From an uncultured Lachnospiraceae bacterium (GTDB taxonomy: Bacteria; Bacillota; Clostridia; Lachnospirales; Lachnospiraceae): a DNA stretch of 23,280 nucleotides. How positions within the stretch are numbered: the stretch's first letter is position 1; each line of letters starts with the position of its first letter. The notes under the pieces were generated by a model. It searched no databases. It saw nothing but the letters and a program-made list of their open reading frames with translations, and was not told the origin of the DNA. The stretch lies in assembly GCA_910577165.1 (NCBI GenBank), contig CAJTLX010000051.1, forward strand, positions 1 through 23,280. The letters run 5' to 3'. The position numbers were made by a program, and so were the translations under genes. Positions 1 to 8,465 of the stretch are shown piece after piece.

Positions 1-484
1 CAACACTGGCTGCCCCGTAAAAGTCCCCGGTCACGGTTTTTGCAATGTAAGCTGGTACCTTTAACTGAATGGCAAAGACAATCAGCATCGGCGAAAGCGT
101 GACCAGGGCATTTAACAGGGAAAACAGAAGAATCAGTCCTCGCTTTTTTTGCCGCAAAAGTTCCCCGGTCATTAAAAACCCCGGAAAGAGAATCTGGACG
201 ATACTGATCTTCTTTTCTTTTACAAATCCCTGATAGAAAACAATCAGGGAGGTAGTCTCGACAAGATAAAAGAGCGCGCCTGCCAAAAGGATAAGAAAAA
301 GAACAGCGATCGTGGCGGGATGCCTACTAAACCGCGGCAGATTCTCAAGTGTTAGATAACTGTACCCCGTCACCCAGAGCAGAAGGCGAAACGCCGCCTT
401 GCAAAGCGGGTAGAAGACCATGGTAAAGGTTGCTTTGCAAAGCAGTTCAAAAAGAAACAGTGCCCAAAGATTTCTCGATTTCAT
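1..484 (-). CDS. Glycerophosphodiester phosphodiesterase, N-terminal membrane domain (partial, 3' end outside window)
   Basis: The reading frame opens with an ATG overlapping the stop of the upstream regulator as ATGA, and stays open for 161 codons to the window edge. A GGAG ribosome binding site lies 8 nt before it. The visible part is hydrophobic, with membrane stretches near residues 6-40, 57-82 and 110-135. Between them is a YLTLEN motif, then a P-T pair and an E-x-x-x-L-I segment. This pattern matches the membrane domain found at the N-terminus of some Firmicutes GdpD enzymes (GPDPase_memb family, by recall). Such enzymes cleave glycerophosphodiesters to glycerol-3-phosphate and an alcohol. 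The catalytic domain would lie outside the window, so the function is inferred from the membrane domain alone. A membrane-domain protein without a phosphodiesterase remains possible. Confidence 0.7.
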   Translation of the reverse strand, partial: MKSRNLWALFLFELLCKATFTMVFYPLCKAAFRLLLWVTGYSYLTLENLPRFSRHPATIAVLFLILLAGALFYLVETTSLIVFYQGFVKEKKISIVQILFPGFLMTGELLRQKKRGLILLFSLLNALVTLSPMLIVFAIQLKVPAYIAKTVTGDFYGAASV

Positions 485-1392
485 TCAAAATACTCCGTGC
501 AGACAATTCCCTGGTCGTAGTCGCCAAATCCCTTTCCGAAAATAGTCAATCCCCCGCAGTTCTTTGTTTCCTTGGGCACTGAAATTTTAAGGGTAAGCTC
601 CGTAGAGTAATCGATCCCTAAATCCTGTATTGTGATATCGCTGATGCGGGAACCACCGTCGATAAACGTACCCTCCCCCGTGATGGAGAGGGTTTTTAGC
701 AGCCCGTACTGGTTGCATACCTTCGGCCACCAAGAAGGGGTATAATGCCCTCTGCGGCTTCCGTAATCGCCGGGGCTTATCCATTTGCCGACCGCCACGC
801 CAGCCACCTCAAAATAGATATCGGAGGGAAAATCTTCATTATACCCCGGATACTCCGAGGAAAGTTCCATGGAAATGGTCAGTTCTACTAAATGCTCCCC
901 CGCCTTTAACCGGTTTGGCAGATGATATAAAATATACCCTGTGCCGATCCAGAATACTCCCGCGTCGTAGTGATCCGGGAACATAAAATATTTCGGGACA
1001 TCAAATTCCCCAATAATCTGTTTTATGGTAGCAAGTCCGCAGGTCGGGGTTACGGCGCACTCGTGATAAGCACCGACAGGGACATCGTCCTGATAAAAAT
1101 TTTGTTTCTGTCTTTGCGGGCGCATATCCACCATCAGTGCGTCATAGCAGGGTTTGCAGATCTTGCACACCCCCCGCAGTCCGGGCATGGTTTTTACGTG
1201 GACAAGCCCCGCAGAAACCAGCCGGTCTATATGCATGGAAACCGCGCTGTTCGTAATATTAAGCCGTTTTGAGATATCGTCAAATTTCAGGTCGCCCTCC
1301 TCGTACAAAAGCTCCATAATCTTTACCCGCATCGGTGCGCCAAGAGCCTTAAAAACATCTTCTGCTTCCCTCATGGATTTAAAATGTTTCAT
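481..1392 (-). CDS. ArsR-type HTH regulator with Cys cluster and unknown C-terminal domain
   Basis: 303 aa. Residues about 8-70 form an ArsR/SmtB-like winged helix: an ALGAPMRVKIMELL segment, then a recognition region near 40-62 with SKRLNITNSAVSMHIDRL. A Cys-rich linker follows, with C76, C79, C82, C112 and C118, which could bind a metal or form a redox site. The C-terminal part, about 120-303, is rich in beta-type sequence, aromatic residues and glycine. It resembles a ligand-binding beta sandwich, but I do not recognise the family. The start is well supported: the ATG overlaps the ftsK stop (ATGA) and GGGAGG lies 6 nt upstream. The downstream membrane protein is coupled the same way. The likely role is a ligand- or metal-responsive transcription factor with unknown target. 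Confidence 0.75.
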   Translation of the reverse strand: MKHFKSMREAEDVFKALGAPMRVKIMELLYEEGDLKFDDISKRLNITNSAVSMHIDRLVSAGLVHVKTMPGLRGVCKICKPCYDALMVDMRPQRQKQNFYQDDVPVGAYHECAVTPTCGLATIKQIIGEFDVPKYFMFPDHYDAGVFWIGTGYILYHLPNRLKAGEHLVELTISMELSSEYPGYNEDFPSDIYFEVAGVAVGKWISPGDYGSRRGHYTPSWWPKVCNQYGLLKTLSITGEGTFIDGGSRISDITIQDLGIDYSTELTLKISVPKETKNCGGLTIFGKGFGDYDQGIVCTEYFE

Positions 1393-4300
1393 AGATTCCT
1401 CCCAAGATACTCGTCGAATTCCGTCTGCGTCATCAATATCTTCCTCGGTTTTGTTCCTTCCTCCGGACCGACTACGCCCGCCGCAGTCAGCTGATCCATA
1501 ATCCGGGCGGCGCGGTTAAAACCGATCTTATAAACTCTTTGCAGCATACCGATCGAAGCTTTCTGCTTCTCGATAATAAATCTTCCCGCCTCCACAAAAT
1601 AATCGTCGTTTCCGTCCGTGCCGGATATGCTGCCTCCCTCCCCGCCCGAACTCATAATCTTTTGATTTATTTCCTCATTGTAATCTGTCATTCCCTGCGC
1701 CTGTTCCTTTAAAAAATCAACAACGGCACTGACCTCTGCGTCAGAGACAAATGCCCCCTGAATGCGCACTGGTTTCGGGTAGCCGGACGGGAAAAAGAGC
1801 ATATCCCCCTTGCCGAGCAGTCTCTCCGCCCCCACACCGTCAAGGATTGTTCTGGAATCCACGGCGGAAGTTACGGCGAACGCAACGCGCGACGGCACAT
1901 TTGCCTTGATTACGCCGGTAATCACATTGACGGATGGACGCTGTGTCGCAATGATTAGATGTAGTCCGGCTGCTCTCGCCATCTGGGCAAGACGGCAGAT
2001 CGCCTCCTCCACCTCGTTCGCGGCGGCAACCATCATCAGATCGGCCAGCTCGTCCACGATAATTACAATTTTTGGAAGACGCGGAAAAGCTGGGTCAGGT
2101 TCATCAAACCCGTCCACTTTCGCATTGTAGCCAGCTAAGTCGCGCACGGAGAGTGCAGCAAACTTCCGGTAGCGGTCCGTCATCTCCGCCACCGCCCATT
2201 GGAGCGCGGCACTTGCCTTTTTCGGGTCGGTTACCACCGGGATTAACAGATGGGGGATTCCATTGTACACACTTAATTCCACCACCTTTGGATCTACCAT
2301 AATCAGCTTGACCTCCTTAGGGTCCGCCTTGTAGAGAATACTCATAATAATCGTGTTGATACAGACGGATTTTCCTGATCCGGTCGCACCTGCAATCAGC
2401 ATATGCGGCATTTTTGCAATATCCGATACCACAATCTGCCCGCTGATATTTTTTCCGACGGCAAAGGCCAGTTCCGATTTATGCCGTTTAAACTCCGGAC
2501 TTTCTAAAAGCTCGCGCAAAATCACCGGGGAATTCTCCTTGTTTGGCACCTCAATGCCAACTGCTGCCTTGCCCGGAATCGGTGCTTCAATTCGGATATC
2601 CGTCACCGCGAGATTTAATTTGATATCGTCGGAAAGTTTGGTGATCTGGTTTACTTTCACACCCTGTTCCGGCAGCAGTTCATACTGTGTCACCGACGGT
2701 CCGTAACTGAATTTATTTACCTTTACGCGCACGCCAAAGCTTTGCAGAGTACTCTCAAGTTTTGCCGCCGTCTCCCTTAACTCCTGTTCATTCGCGCCCT
2801 TGCCCTGCATGGGTTCAGCCAAAAGTTCAATCGGCGGAAATTCATATTTTTTCTCCGGCACAGGGGGTAAAAAGGAGAGCGAATTGGATGTTTCCTTTAA
2901 TTCCTGGCCTCGCACGGATGAATTAGAAACTTCTTCTCGTTCCCGATCCTGCACAGAAAAGCCAGAAACTTCTTCCGATTCCTGTTCTGAGAGGGAGGAA
3001 TTGTAATTTTTTTCCAACTCTTGTTCTGTAGCAGAGAAATTAGGTTCTTCCTCCAATTCCTGATCCTGTGTGGAAAAGTTGGAAATTTCCGGGAAAGAAT
3101 CCTGCTTTTCATTCGGGCTTTGAACTGGGAGATCCGATACGGCAGAAATTCGAATTCCCGAAGATGCTCTGGCTCTCTCTCCCTGGACGGACATATCGGG
3201 CCAAAAGTTGCGGATATCCGCCTTGTTTTGCAGTGCCGAAAACGATGGTGCATCCTTCTTTTTTTCTGTATTTACGGTATCCACAGAAATAAGAGGGTCA
3301 ATCCCCGCCTTGGCAAAAATCATATCTGCACTGATAAATTCCTGCGCAGGTTCTTTTGCTGCCCCTTTTTGAATATTCTCCTGCACTTTCTTCCCCGCAC
3401 TTTCCTGCTCTTTTTGTGGTTCGTCCACAGGATTTATATTTGCCCGCTTTGGGATTAACGGCTCCTCATCTTCATACCAGTCCTTGCGTATCAGTGTCCC
3501 ATCATTTTCTTTGACCGATCCCCCGCGCTCCGAAATATTTACGTCATAGAATACTCTCTCGACAGCAGTATCTTCTAATTCTTCCCCAAATTTTCGCTTT
3601 AACTCCTCCTGGTAAAAAGGCAGGACTTCTTCTTTTTCAAAAACGGGAACCTCTGCCACCTCCTGAATTGCCAGGGAAGAAGTATCCTGCAAGGATTCTT
3701 CAAAAGTGGTGTTTTCTAAATCTTTTGGAATTTCCTGCATTCTATCTGAAGTTTCCTTGTCTTCTTTTTCAAGCTGCGGTAATTTTTCTAATGGTTCCTC
3801 CGGGGAAGAAGGTTTGCGCATTCCCTTTTTTCCCCTCTCCTTTAATGCATCCACAAAGCGAACAGGCTCTTTTTTCTCCGTCGACTCACTCTCCTGCCCG
3901 CCCGGTTTCTGAAATACCACCACTCTTCTATCTCTTTGTGATTCCTCCGGCAGATTTCTTCCCGGCAAAAATTCCTCCGCGATTTCCTCCTCTTCCTGCG
4001 CACGCCTCCTTCGCTCCATCCGCGCAAATTGATATTCCTGCACACTCTCACCCGTAATGCTTTTAATATAGGCAAAGAGTTCCTTGCCCGTCACCACCAT
4101 CAGACAGATAATCATTAGAATAATCAGGATAATTACAGTTGCCACAGTATCAAACAGCGGACAGAGCAAAAATACCAGCGTTCCGCCCAAAATACCGCCC
4201 CCGTTTTTTCCCTCCGCCGACATTGTAAAATACTGTATCCATGTCCGTTCGGAATCATAGGACGAGAGCAGTTCAATCAGCGCGGAAAAGCAGAGGAAAA

Positions 4301-4706
4301 AAGCTGCCGAACAAAGCAGCTTGCGTTTTACAATGCGATTTTTGCGGTTGGAGATAAAAAAAGCTACGCCCAAAAATAAAAGGAATGGAAAGAGATAACC
4401 GAAGATTCCAAACATCCCAAATACCAGAGTATTCAGCCATTTTCCAACCGCCCCGCACAGATTGATATAACTTAAAAAGAACAGCACAGAGATAAGGAGC
4501 GTTACTGCAAGTACAATTTCTTCCTTCATCGAGGCAGATAATGGCTCTTCTGACTCGCGGGCCTCCCCCCTGCTTTTCGTCTTGCTTCCTGGCGGATTAG
4601 CCTGTGTTCTTTTCTGCGCATTCTTTTTATTTCCCGCAGATTTCCCCCCCTTTTTTGTTGTTTCCGCTGCCATACCCTTTTCTTTTGTCATCTTCCGGTC
4701 TGCCAT
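1389..4706 (-). CDS. ftsK: DNA translocase FtsK/SpoIIIE
   Basis: 1105 aa, longer than B. subtilis SpoIIIE (about 790) because of an extended linker. It is an ATP-driven DNA pump at the division septum that clears chromosome ends and aids segregation. A Lys-rich N-terminus is followed by about four membrane segments between residues 60 and 210. An acidic low-complexity linker (about 215-620) contains five 13-residue repeats at 544-608. The motor has Walker A GATGSGKS at 773-780 and Walker B IIVDELADLM further on. The C-terminal winged-helix gamma domain (about 1040-1105; FNRAARIMDQL) would read polar DNA guide sequences. The start has AAAGGAAG about 9 nt upstream. No clear promoter was seen in the 101 nt after uppP, so it may be transcribed from the uppP promoter. 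Confidence 0.95.
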   Translation of the reverse strand: MADRKMTKEKGMAAETTKKGGKSAGNKKNAQKRTQANPPGSKTKSRGEARESEEPLSASMKEEIVLAVTLLISVLFFLSYINLCGAVGKWLNTLVFGMFGIFGYLFPFLLFLGVAFFISNRKNRIVKRKLLCSAAFFLCFSALIELLSSYDSERTWIQYFTMSAEGKNGGGILGGTLVFLLCPLFDTVATVIILIILMIICLMVVTGKELFAYIKSITGESVQEYQFARMERRRRAQEEEEIAEEFLPGRNLPEESQRDRRVVVFQKPGGQESESTEKKEPVRFVDALKERGKKGMRKPSSPEEPLEKLPQLEKEDKETSDRMQEIPKDLENTTFEESLQDTSSLAIQEVAEVPVFEKEEVLPFYQEELKRKFGEELEDTAVERVFYDVNISERGGSVKENDGTLIRKDWYEDEEPLIPKRANINPVDEPQKEQESAGKKVQENIQKGAAKEPAQEFISADMIFAKAGIDPLISVDTVNTEKKKDAPSFSALQNKADIRNFWPDMSVQGERARASSGIRISAVSDLPVQSPNEKQDSFPEISNFSTQDQELEEEPNFSATEQELEKNYNSSLSEQESEEVSGFSVQDREREEVSNSSVRGQELKETSNSLSFLPPVPEKKYEFPPIELLAEPMQGKGANEQELRETAAKLESTLQSFGVRVKVNKFSYGPSVTQYELLPEQGVKVNQITKLSDDIKLNLAVTDIRIEAPIPGKAAVGIEVPNKENSPVILRELLESPEFKRHKSELAFAVGKNISGQIVVSDIAKMPHMLIAGATGSGKSVCINTIIMSILYKADPKEVKLIMVDPKVVELSVYNGIPHLLIPVVTDPKKASAALQWAVAEMTDRYRKFAALSVRDLAGYNAKVDGFDEPDPAFPRLPKIVIIVDELADLMMVAAANEVEEAICRLAQMARAAGLHLIIATQRPSVNVITGVIKANVPSRVAFAVTSAVDSRTILDGVGAERLLGKGDMLFFPSGYPKPVRIQGAFVSDAEVSAVVDFLKEQAQGMTDYNEEINQKIMSSGGEGGSISGTDGNDDYFVEAGRFIIEKQKASIGMLQRVYKIGFNRAARIMDQLTAAGVVGPEEGTKPRKILMTQTEFDEYLGRNL
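2883..3077 (-). repeat. Five tandem 39-bp (13-residue) repeats in the ftsK linker
   Basis: Residues 544-608 of FtsK consist of five degenerate units of the form F/S-S-x-x-x-Q/E-x-x-E-x-E-x-x-N. Examples are FSTQDQELEEEPN, FSATEQELEKNYN and FSVQDREREEVSN. All keep the frame with no spacer. The DNA copies have diverged, so this is an old expansion or one under relaxed selection. Acidic linker repeats probably act as a flexible spacer between the membrane anchor and the motor. Confidence 0.85.
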
Positions 4707-4807
4707 AAAATAAACTTCCTTTCAATTTTATTCTTCCCGGTAAATCCCTCCCCGTAACCGATCTCTTTTGTATTCAGCCTTTTCAACTCTATTTATATTC
4801 TTTCCGT

Positions 4808-5644
4808 TTACAGGCAAAAATACCCAAGTAAAATCAAACCGAGTACAATCCGGTACCACCCAAAGATAACGAAATTATGCTTGCGGATATAACTCATCAA
4901 AAAGCGGATCACCACCACGGAAACCACAAACGCAACCACCATACCGGTGATAAGGATAAGCGTTTCATTGCCACTTAAAGAAAACCCGTTTTCCATACCG
5001 AATTTCAAACTTTTTATCAGACTCGCGCCCGCCATCACCGGAACGGCAAGAAAAAACGTGAATTCTGCCGCCACTGGTCTTGCGCAGCCAATCAGCATAC
5101 CTCCGATAATTGTCGCCCCGGAACGCGAAGTTCCTGGAATTAGTGCTAGAAGCTGAAAGATCCCGATAAAAAGTGCATCTTTGTAAGTCAGTTCATCGAT
5201 CGCTTCCACCCTTGGGTGCGCGCCGATCTTTTTCTTCTCCAGTACAATAAATAAAACACCATACAAAATCAATGTAACCACAACCACAAGCGGCTTCATC
5301 AAAAGTTCATCGATAGCATCATCAAAAAGTACCCCGATTAGCCCTGCCGGAATACAGGCGACAAAGATCTTAAACCACATCGAAAATTTATCCTTGCAGA
5401 TAAAGTATTTTTCCTTTGTGGAAAACGGCCAGAGCCGATTAAAATACAGCACCACCACCGCAAGGATCGCGCCGAGCTGTATCACAACAAGAAAAAGTGC
5501 CTTAAATTCCTCTGAAATGTTCATCTTGATAAATTCATCGACCAGTATCATGTGTCCGGTGCTGCTGATGGGTAACCATTCCGTGATTCCCTCAACGATC
5601 CCCAAAAAAACTGCCTTCAACCATTCCATAATATTAAACTCCAT
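4808..5644 (-). CDS. uppP: Undecaprenyl-diphosphate phosphatase (BacA/UppP)
   Basis: 278 aa integral membrane enzyme. It removes a phosphate from undecaprenyl pyrophosphate to recycle the lipid carrier for peptidoglycan and other envelope polymers; its overproduction gives bacitracin resistance. The first signature, EGITEWLPISSTGH, is at residues 18-31. The second, PGTSRSGAT, starts at 170 with R174. Several hydrophobic helices follow and the length is normal for the family. I chose the ATG at 5644 (MEFNIMEW) because GGGAGG lies 5 nt before it; a longer frame from 5668 lacks such a site. A good sigma-A promoter sits about 60 nt upstream. ftsK follows after 101 nt. Confidence 0.95.
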   Translation of the reverse strand: MEFNIMEWLKAVFLGIVEGITEWLPISSTGHMILVDEFIKMNISEEFKALFLVVIQLGAILAVVVLYFNRLWPFSTKEKYFICKDKFSMWFKIFVACIPAGLIGVLFDDAIDELLMKPLVVVVTLILYGVLFIVLEKKKIGAHPRVEAIDELTYKDALFIGIFQLLALIPGTSRSGATIIGGMLIGCARPVAAEFTFFLAVPVMAGASLIKSLKFGMENGFSLSGNETLILITGMVVAFVVSVVVIRFLMSYIRKHNFVIFGWYRIVLGLILLGYFCL

Positions 5645-5706
5645 AAAAACCTCCCAGTACGGCTGCAATAACTAAAACACAGCCAATACGAATTTTATCC
5701 GGTCAA

Positions 5707-5735
5707 AGTATAACATATTCTTGGAAATTACGCAA
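5707..5735 (-). promoter_or_regulatory. Sigma-A promoter for uppP
   Basis: On the minus strand TTGCGT (5735-5730) and TATACT (5712-5707) are separated by exactly 17 nt, with a TG one base before the -10 (extended -10). Predicted transcription would start near 5700, leaving a leader of about 56 nt to the uppP ATG. Confidence 0.7.
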
Positions 5736-5746
5736 GAGCATATCAC

Positions 5747-5792
5747 GGCAAGTGCGGAAATATCTATCTGTACTATCGCTTCCGCACTTGCC
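5747..5792 (-). repeat. Perfect 13-bp inverted repeat between the GH3 gene and the uppP promoter
   Basis: GGCAAGTGCGGAA (5747-5759) and TTCCGCACTTGCC (5780-5792) are perfect complements separated by 20 nt. The hairpin lies 46 nt after the GH3 stop and 11 nt before the -35 of the uppP promoter. Its position suggests a transcription end for the GNAT-GH3 unit, but in transcript direction no U-run follows the stem; the T-run lies ahead of it. It may instead be a processing or protein-binding site. Confidence 0.6.
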
Positions 5793-5838
5793 AAAAAATC
5801 TTGTCCAAAGAACAAAAAGAAAATTTAGAAAAATCGTT

Positions 5839-8442
5839 CTACTCCTCTATCCGCAGCGCGATTTTAAGGATGTTTTCCACACAGAACTGCAGATCGGCAA
5901 GCGTGATTTCCTCACCGCTCTCCACCGCCGCAACAATATCTTTTACATTTTGCTCACACCCCGGCATAATCAAATCATTGCCTGCCTTAATGCAGGAAAC
6001 TGCACTTGAGTGCGGGTATGCCTTTTTTTGTCCGCCCGAAGTATCCTGTGTGGTAAACCAGTCCGTCATTACCACACCTGCAAATCCCCACTCATCACGC
6101 GCAACATTCTGAATCAGTTCATAGTGGTTCGCCGCATGAATGCCGTTTAAGAGATTGTACGAGGTCATAATCGAGTATGGCTGGGCTTCCTTCACCGCAA
6201 TCTCAAATCCCTTTAGATAGATCTCCCGCAATGCCCGCTCACCGATATGCGAGTTGTTAAACTGCCGGTTGTCCTCTAAATTATTGCCCGCATAGTGCTT
6301 GATCGTCGTGCCCTGACCGGAAAGGGACTGTACACCTTGAGTCATCGCTGCCGCGCATTTGCCGGAGAGAACCGGATCTTCGGAATAATACTCAAAATTG
6401 CGCCCGCACAGAGGATTTCGATGGATATTCATGCCCGGAGCAAGCCATAAATGTACATGGAACTGTTTCATCTCCTCGCCGACAGCACGTCCCATCTGCG
6501 CAAATAATTCCATGTCAAACGACTGCGCAAGTGTGGTTGCGATTGGGATCGCCGTGCAGTACTGATAATAATCCAGCGCATCCGCCGGGGTATCTTTAGG
6601 AAACGGGGTATGATCCATGCCGAAGACCTCCCCGCCGGGAAGGAGTTTTCCCTCCGGTGTCGCCTTAAAATGTGGGTAGAGCCGCAGTCCTGCCGGACCG
6701 TCAGCTAAGATCATATTTGGAATTTTCCGGCTCTCAATTAATGTTGAGATCGTGTCCGCTGCCGCGCCCGGCACCGCCGCTGAAGCCGATCCGATCATGC
6801 CGGAGTGCGTGTGGATATCGCCGAAACGCCCGACACAAAGTTCTGCCATCTCCTGCACACCAAGCTGCGCAACAAGTTCTGCAAGGCTTGCCTTCCCCTG
6901 TTTTACGTCCTCAAGGGTAAGTTTCTCGCCCTTCCCCCTATCTTTGTAAATCGGACGTTCCCCGTCATAAATCACAGGATTCTTTTCCGCCTCTATCTCT
7001 GTGGCATCAAGCTCAATCACGGTCACATTATCCACCGAAATCTTTGTGCAGTCCAAACACTCCGGCAGCAATATTCTCTTGTTTGCCTCCACACCATAGG
7101 AGGAAATTTCTTCCATTGGCGCGTCAAGGGCAAATAAATTTTTTAGTTTCTGTGTTATCACCGTCTGATCAAGTTTTAAGATCGCAGCTACCCCCGTATT
7201 GCGTGAACTGCTACCGACGCGGATCAGATACTCTCCCCTTTCTAATTTCCATGATGCATCCCGCACATCATAGGAAGCCATATCCGCTATACGGAAGGTA
7301 ATTTCCACCATCTCTTCCTCATCCGGCATTAAGGTTTTTGTCTTGGCAAAACCCATAAGTTCCTGATATGGCTTCTCAATTTCCCCGCCGATCATCGTGG
7401 CATAAACCTGAATGACTTCCCTGCCCGCATATTTATTCCCGGTATTTTTTGCTGCCACGCGCACAGTAAGCTTTTCTTTCTTGCCGTTCTCATTCGCACT
7501 AAGATAAACTTCCTGCGGACGCAGGGAAAATGTGGTATAGCCAAGCCCGTAGCCAAAGCAATAGGCAGGTTCCACATTAAAGCTGTCAAAATAGCGGTAG
7601 CCGACATAGATTCCTTCCCTGTAATATTCATCGTCCAGATTCCCATTATTGTGTCCGAATTCCTTCGAGGACGGATAGTCATTATAATTCTTCGCCCAGG
7701 TATCCGTAAGTTTCCCCGAAGGAATTCCCTTTCCATTAAGAACATCCGCCACAACATATCCGCCGATATTGCCCGTCTGCCCGACAAGCAGCAAAGCATT
7801 TACCCCCGGTATCTCATCAAGAACGGAGGTATCCATAATACCTCCAATATTTAACAAAACAATGCATTTTTTGTAATGTTCTCCCAAAAAACGAACTGCG
7901 CGCTCCTCGCCGTCTGTAAGCTGATAATCTCCCCTGCGATCTGTGCGGTCTTTCCCCTCACCGGAATTGCGCGTAATCACAAAGACCGCCGTGTCCGTAT
8001 CGGACTCTTCCACATCCGCCTCGGTGATCTCTAACGTATCCGGCGGGAAAAATGGATATTCAAACATCAGCCCGATCATATGGGAGTGATTGCCCCCGGC
8101 TTTCTTTGTGATCTCCTCCATATATTCTTCTTCTGACCTTTTATAGAGTGCGTCATAAGCATCCAGCCAATTTTTCGAGGTGATAGAAAAACCGGAAGCA
8201 ATCATTCCCTCCTCGATCGTAACCACTTCCCTTGTGTTCACATCGCCCGAACCCGTGCCGCCCTTAACAGTGTGGCGTGCGCCATTACCGTATAATGCGA
8301 CTTTACCAATTTTTTCCAAAGGCAGCGTCCCATCATTTTTTAACAGCACCATACATTCCGGGGCAAGACGGCGCACAATCTCCTTATTCTTTTTTTCTAA
8401 TTCCGTTACCTCCGGGGAGGTCAATGCATAAAAACTGCTCAT
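5839..8442 (-). CDS. GH3 beta-glycosidase with permuted domain order (probable beta-glucosidase)
   Basis: 867 aa, no signal peptide, so probably cytoplasmic hydrolysis of imported oligosaccharides. The usual GH3 order is reversed. The alpha/beta sandwich domain comes first (LLKNDGTLPL near residue 34, KGGTGSGDVN near 60-70). A fibronectin III-like segment follows (NTGNKYAGREVIQVYA). The TIM barrel is last, with GRNFEYYSEDP near 675-690, a KHYAGNN motif, and nucleophile D794 in VVMTDWF close to the C-terminus. Known beta-glucosidases such as Butyrivibrio BglA share this order (recall). I chose the ATG at 8442; the frame is open upstream but would run into the GNAT gene, and AGGAAAGG lies about 10 nt before this ATG. 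The stop is TAG. Substrate specificity is not readable from the sequence. Confidence 0.9.
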   Translation of the reverse strand: MSSFYALTSPEVTELEKKNKEIVRRLAPECMVLLKNDGTLPLEKIGKVALYGNGARHTVKGGTGSGDVNTREVVTIEEGMIASGFSITSKNWLDAYDALYKRSEEEYMEEITKKAGGNHSHMIGLMFEYPFFPPDTLEITEADVEESDTDTAVFVITRNSGEGKDRTDRRGDYQLTDGEERAVRFLGEHYKKCIVLLNIGGIMDTSVLDEIPGVNALLLVGQTGNIGGYVVADVLNGKGIPSGKLTDTWAKNYNDYPSSKEFGHNNGNLDDEYYREGIYVGYRYFDSFNVEPAYCFGYGLGYTTFSLRPQEVYLSANENGKKEKLTVRVAAKNTGNKYAGREVIQVYATMIGGEIEKPYQELMGFAKTKTLMPDEEEMVEITFRIADMASYDVRDASWKLERGEYLIRVGSSSRNTGVAAILKLDQTVITQKLKNLFALDAPMEEISSYGVEANKRILLPECLDCTKISVDNVTVIELDATEIEAEKNPVIYDGERPIYKDRGKGEKLTLEDVKQGKASLAELVAQLGVQEMAELCVGRFGDIHTHSGMIGSASAAVPGAAADTISTLIESRKIPNMILADGPAGLRLYPHFKATPEGKLLPGGEVFGMDHTPFPKDTPADALDYYQYCTAIPIATTLAQSFDMELFAQMGRAVGEEMKQFHVHLWLAPGMNIHRNPLCGRNFEYYSEDPVLSGKCAAAMTQGVQSLSGQGTTIKHYAGNNLEDNRQFNNSHIGERALREIYLKGFEIAVKEAQPYSIMTSYNLLNGIHAANHYELIQNVARDEWGFAGVVMTDWFTTQDTSGGQKKAYPHSSAVSCIKAGNDLIMPGCEQNVKDIVAAVESGEEITLADLQFCVENILKIALRIEE

Positions 8443-8465
8443 AATCCAATCGCCTTTCCTGATTT

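Noticed and set aside
2897..3253. Minus-strand frame of 118 codons overlapping ftsK in another frame
   Set aside because: It covers the linker repeats of ftsK and only mirrors their periodicity; no independent start signal.
1154..4057. Several plus-strand open frames opposite ftsK and the regulator, up to 145 codons
   Set aside because: They lie fully antisense to well-supported genes, have no ribosome binding sites that I could see, and their translations look like low-complexity or Pro/Ser/Arg-rich shadow sequence.
4707..4807. Promoter or terminator between uppP and ftsK
   Set aside because: A TTGAAA is present but no -10 at a suitable distance, and only a 4-5 bp stem; nothing convincing.
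7392..7799. Minus-strand 135-codon frame inside the GH3 gene
   Set aside because: Nested entirely in the GH3 coding sequence; sequence rich in Arg, Cys and Met, typical of an off-frame translation.
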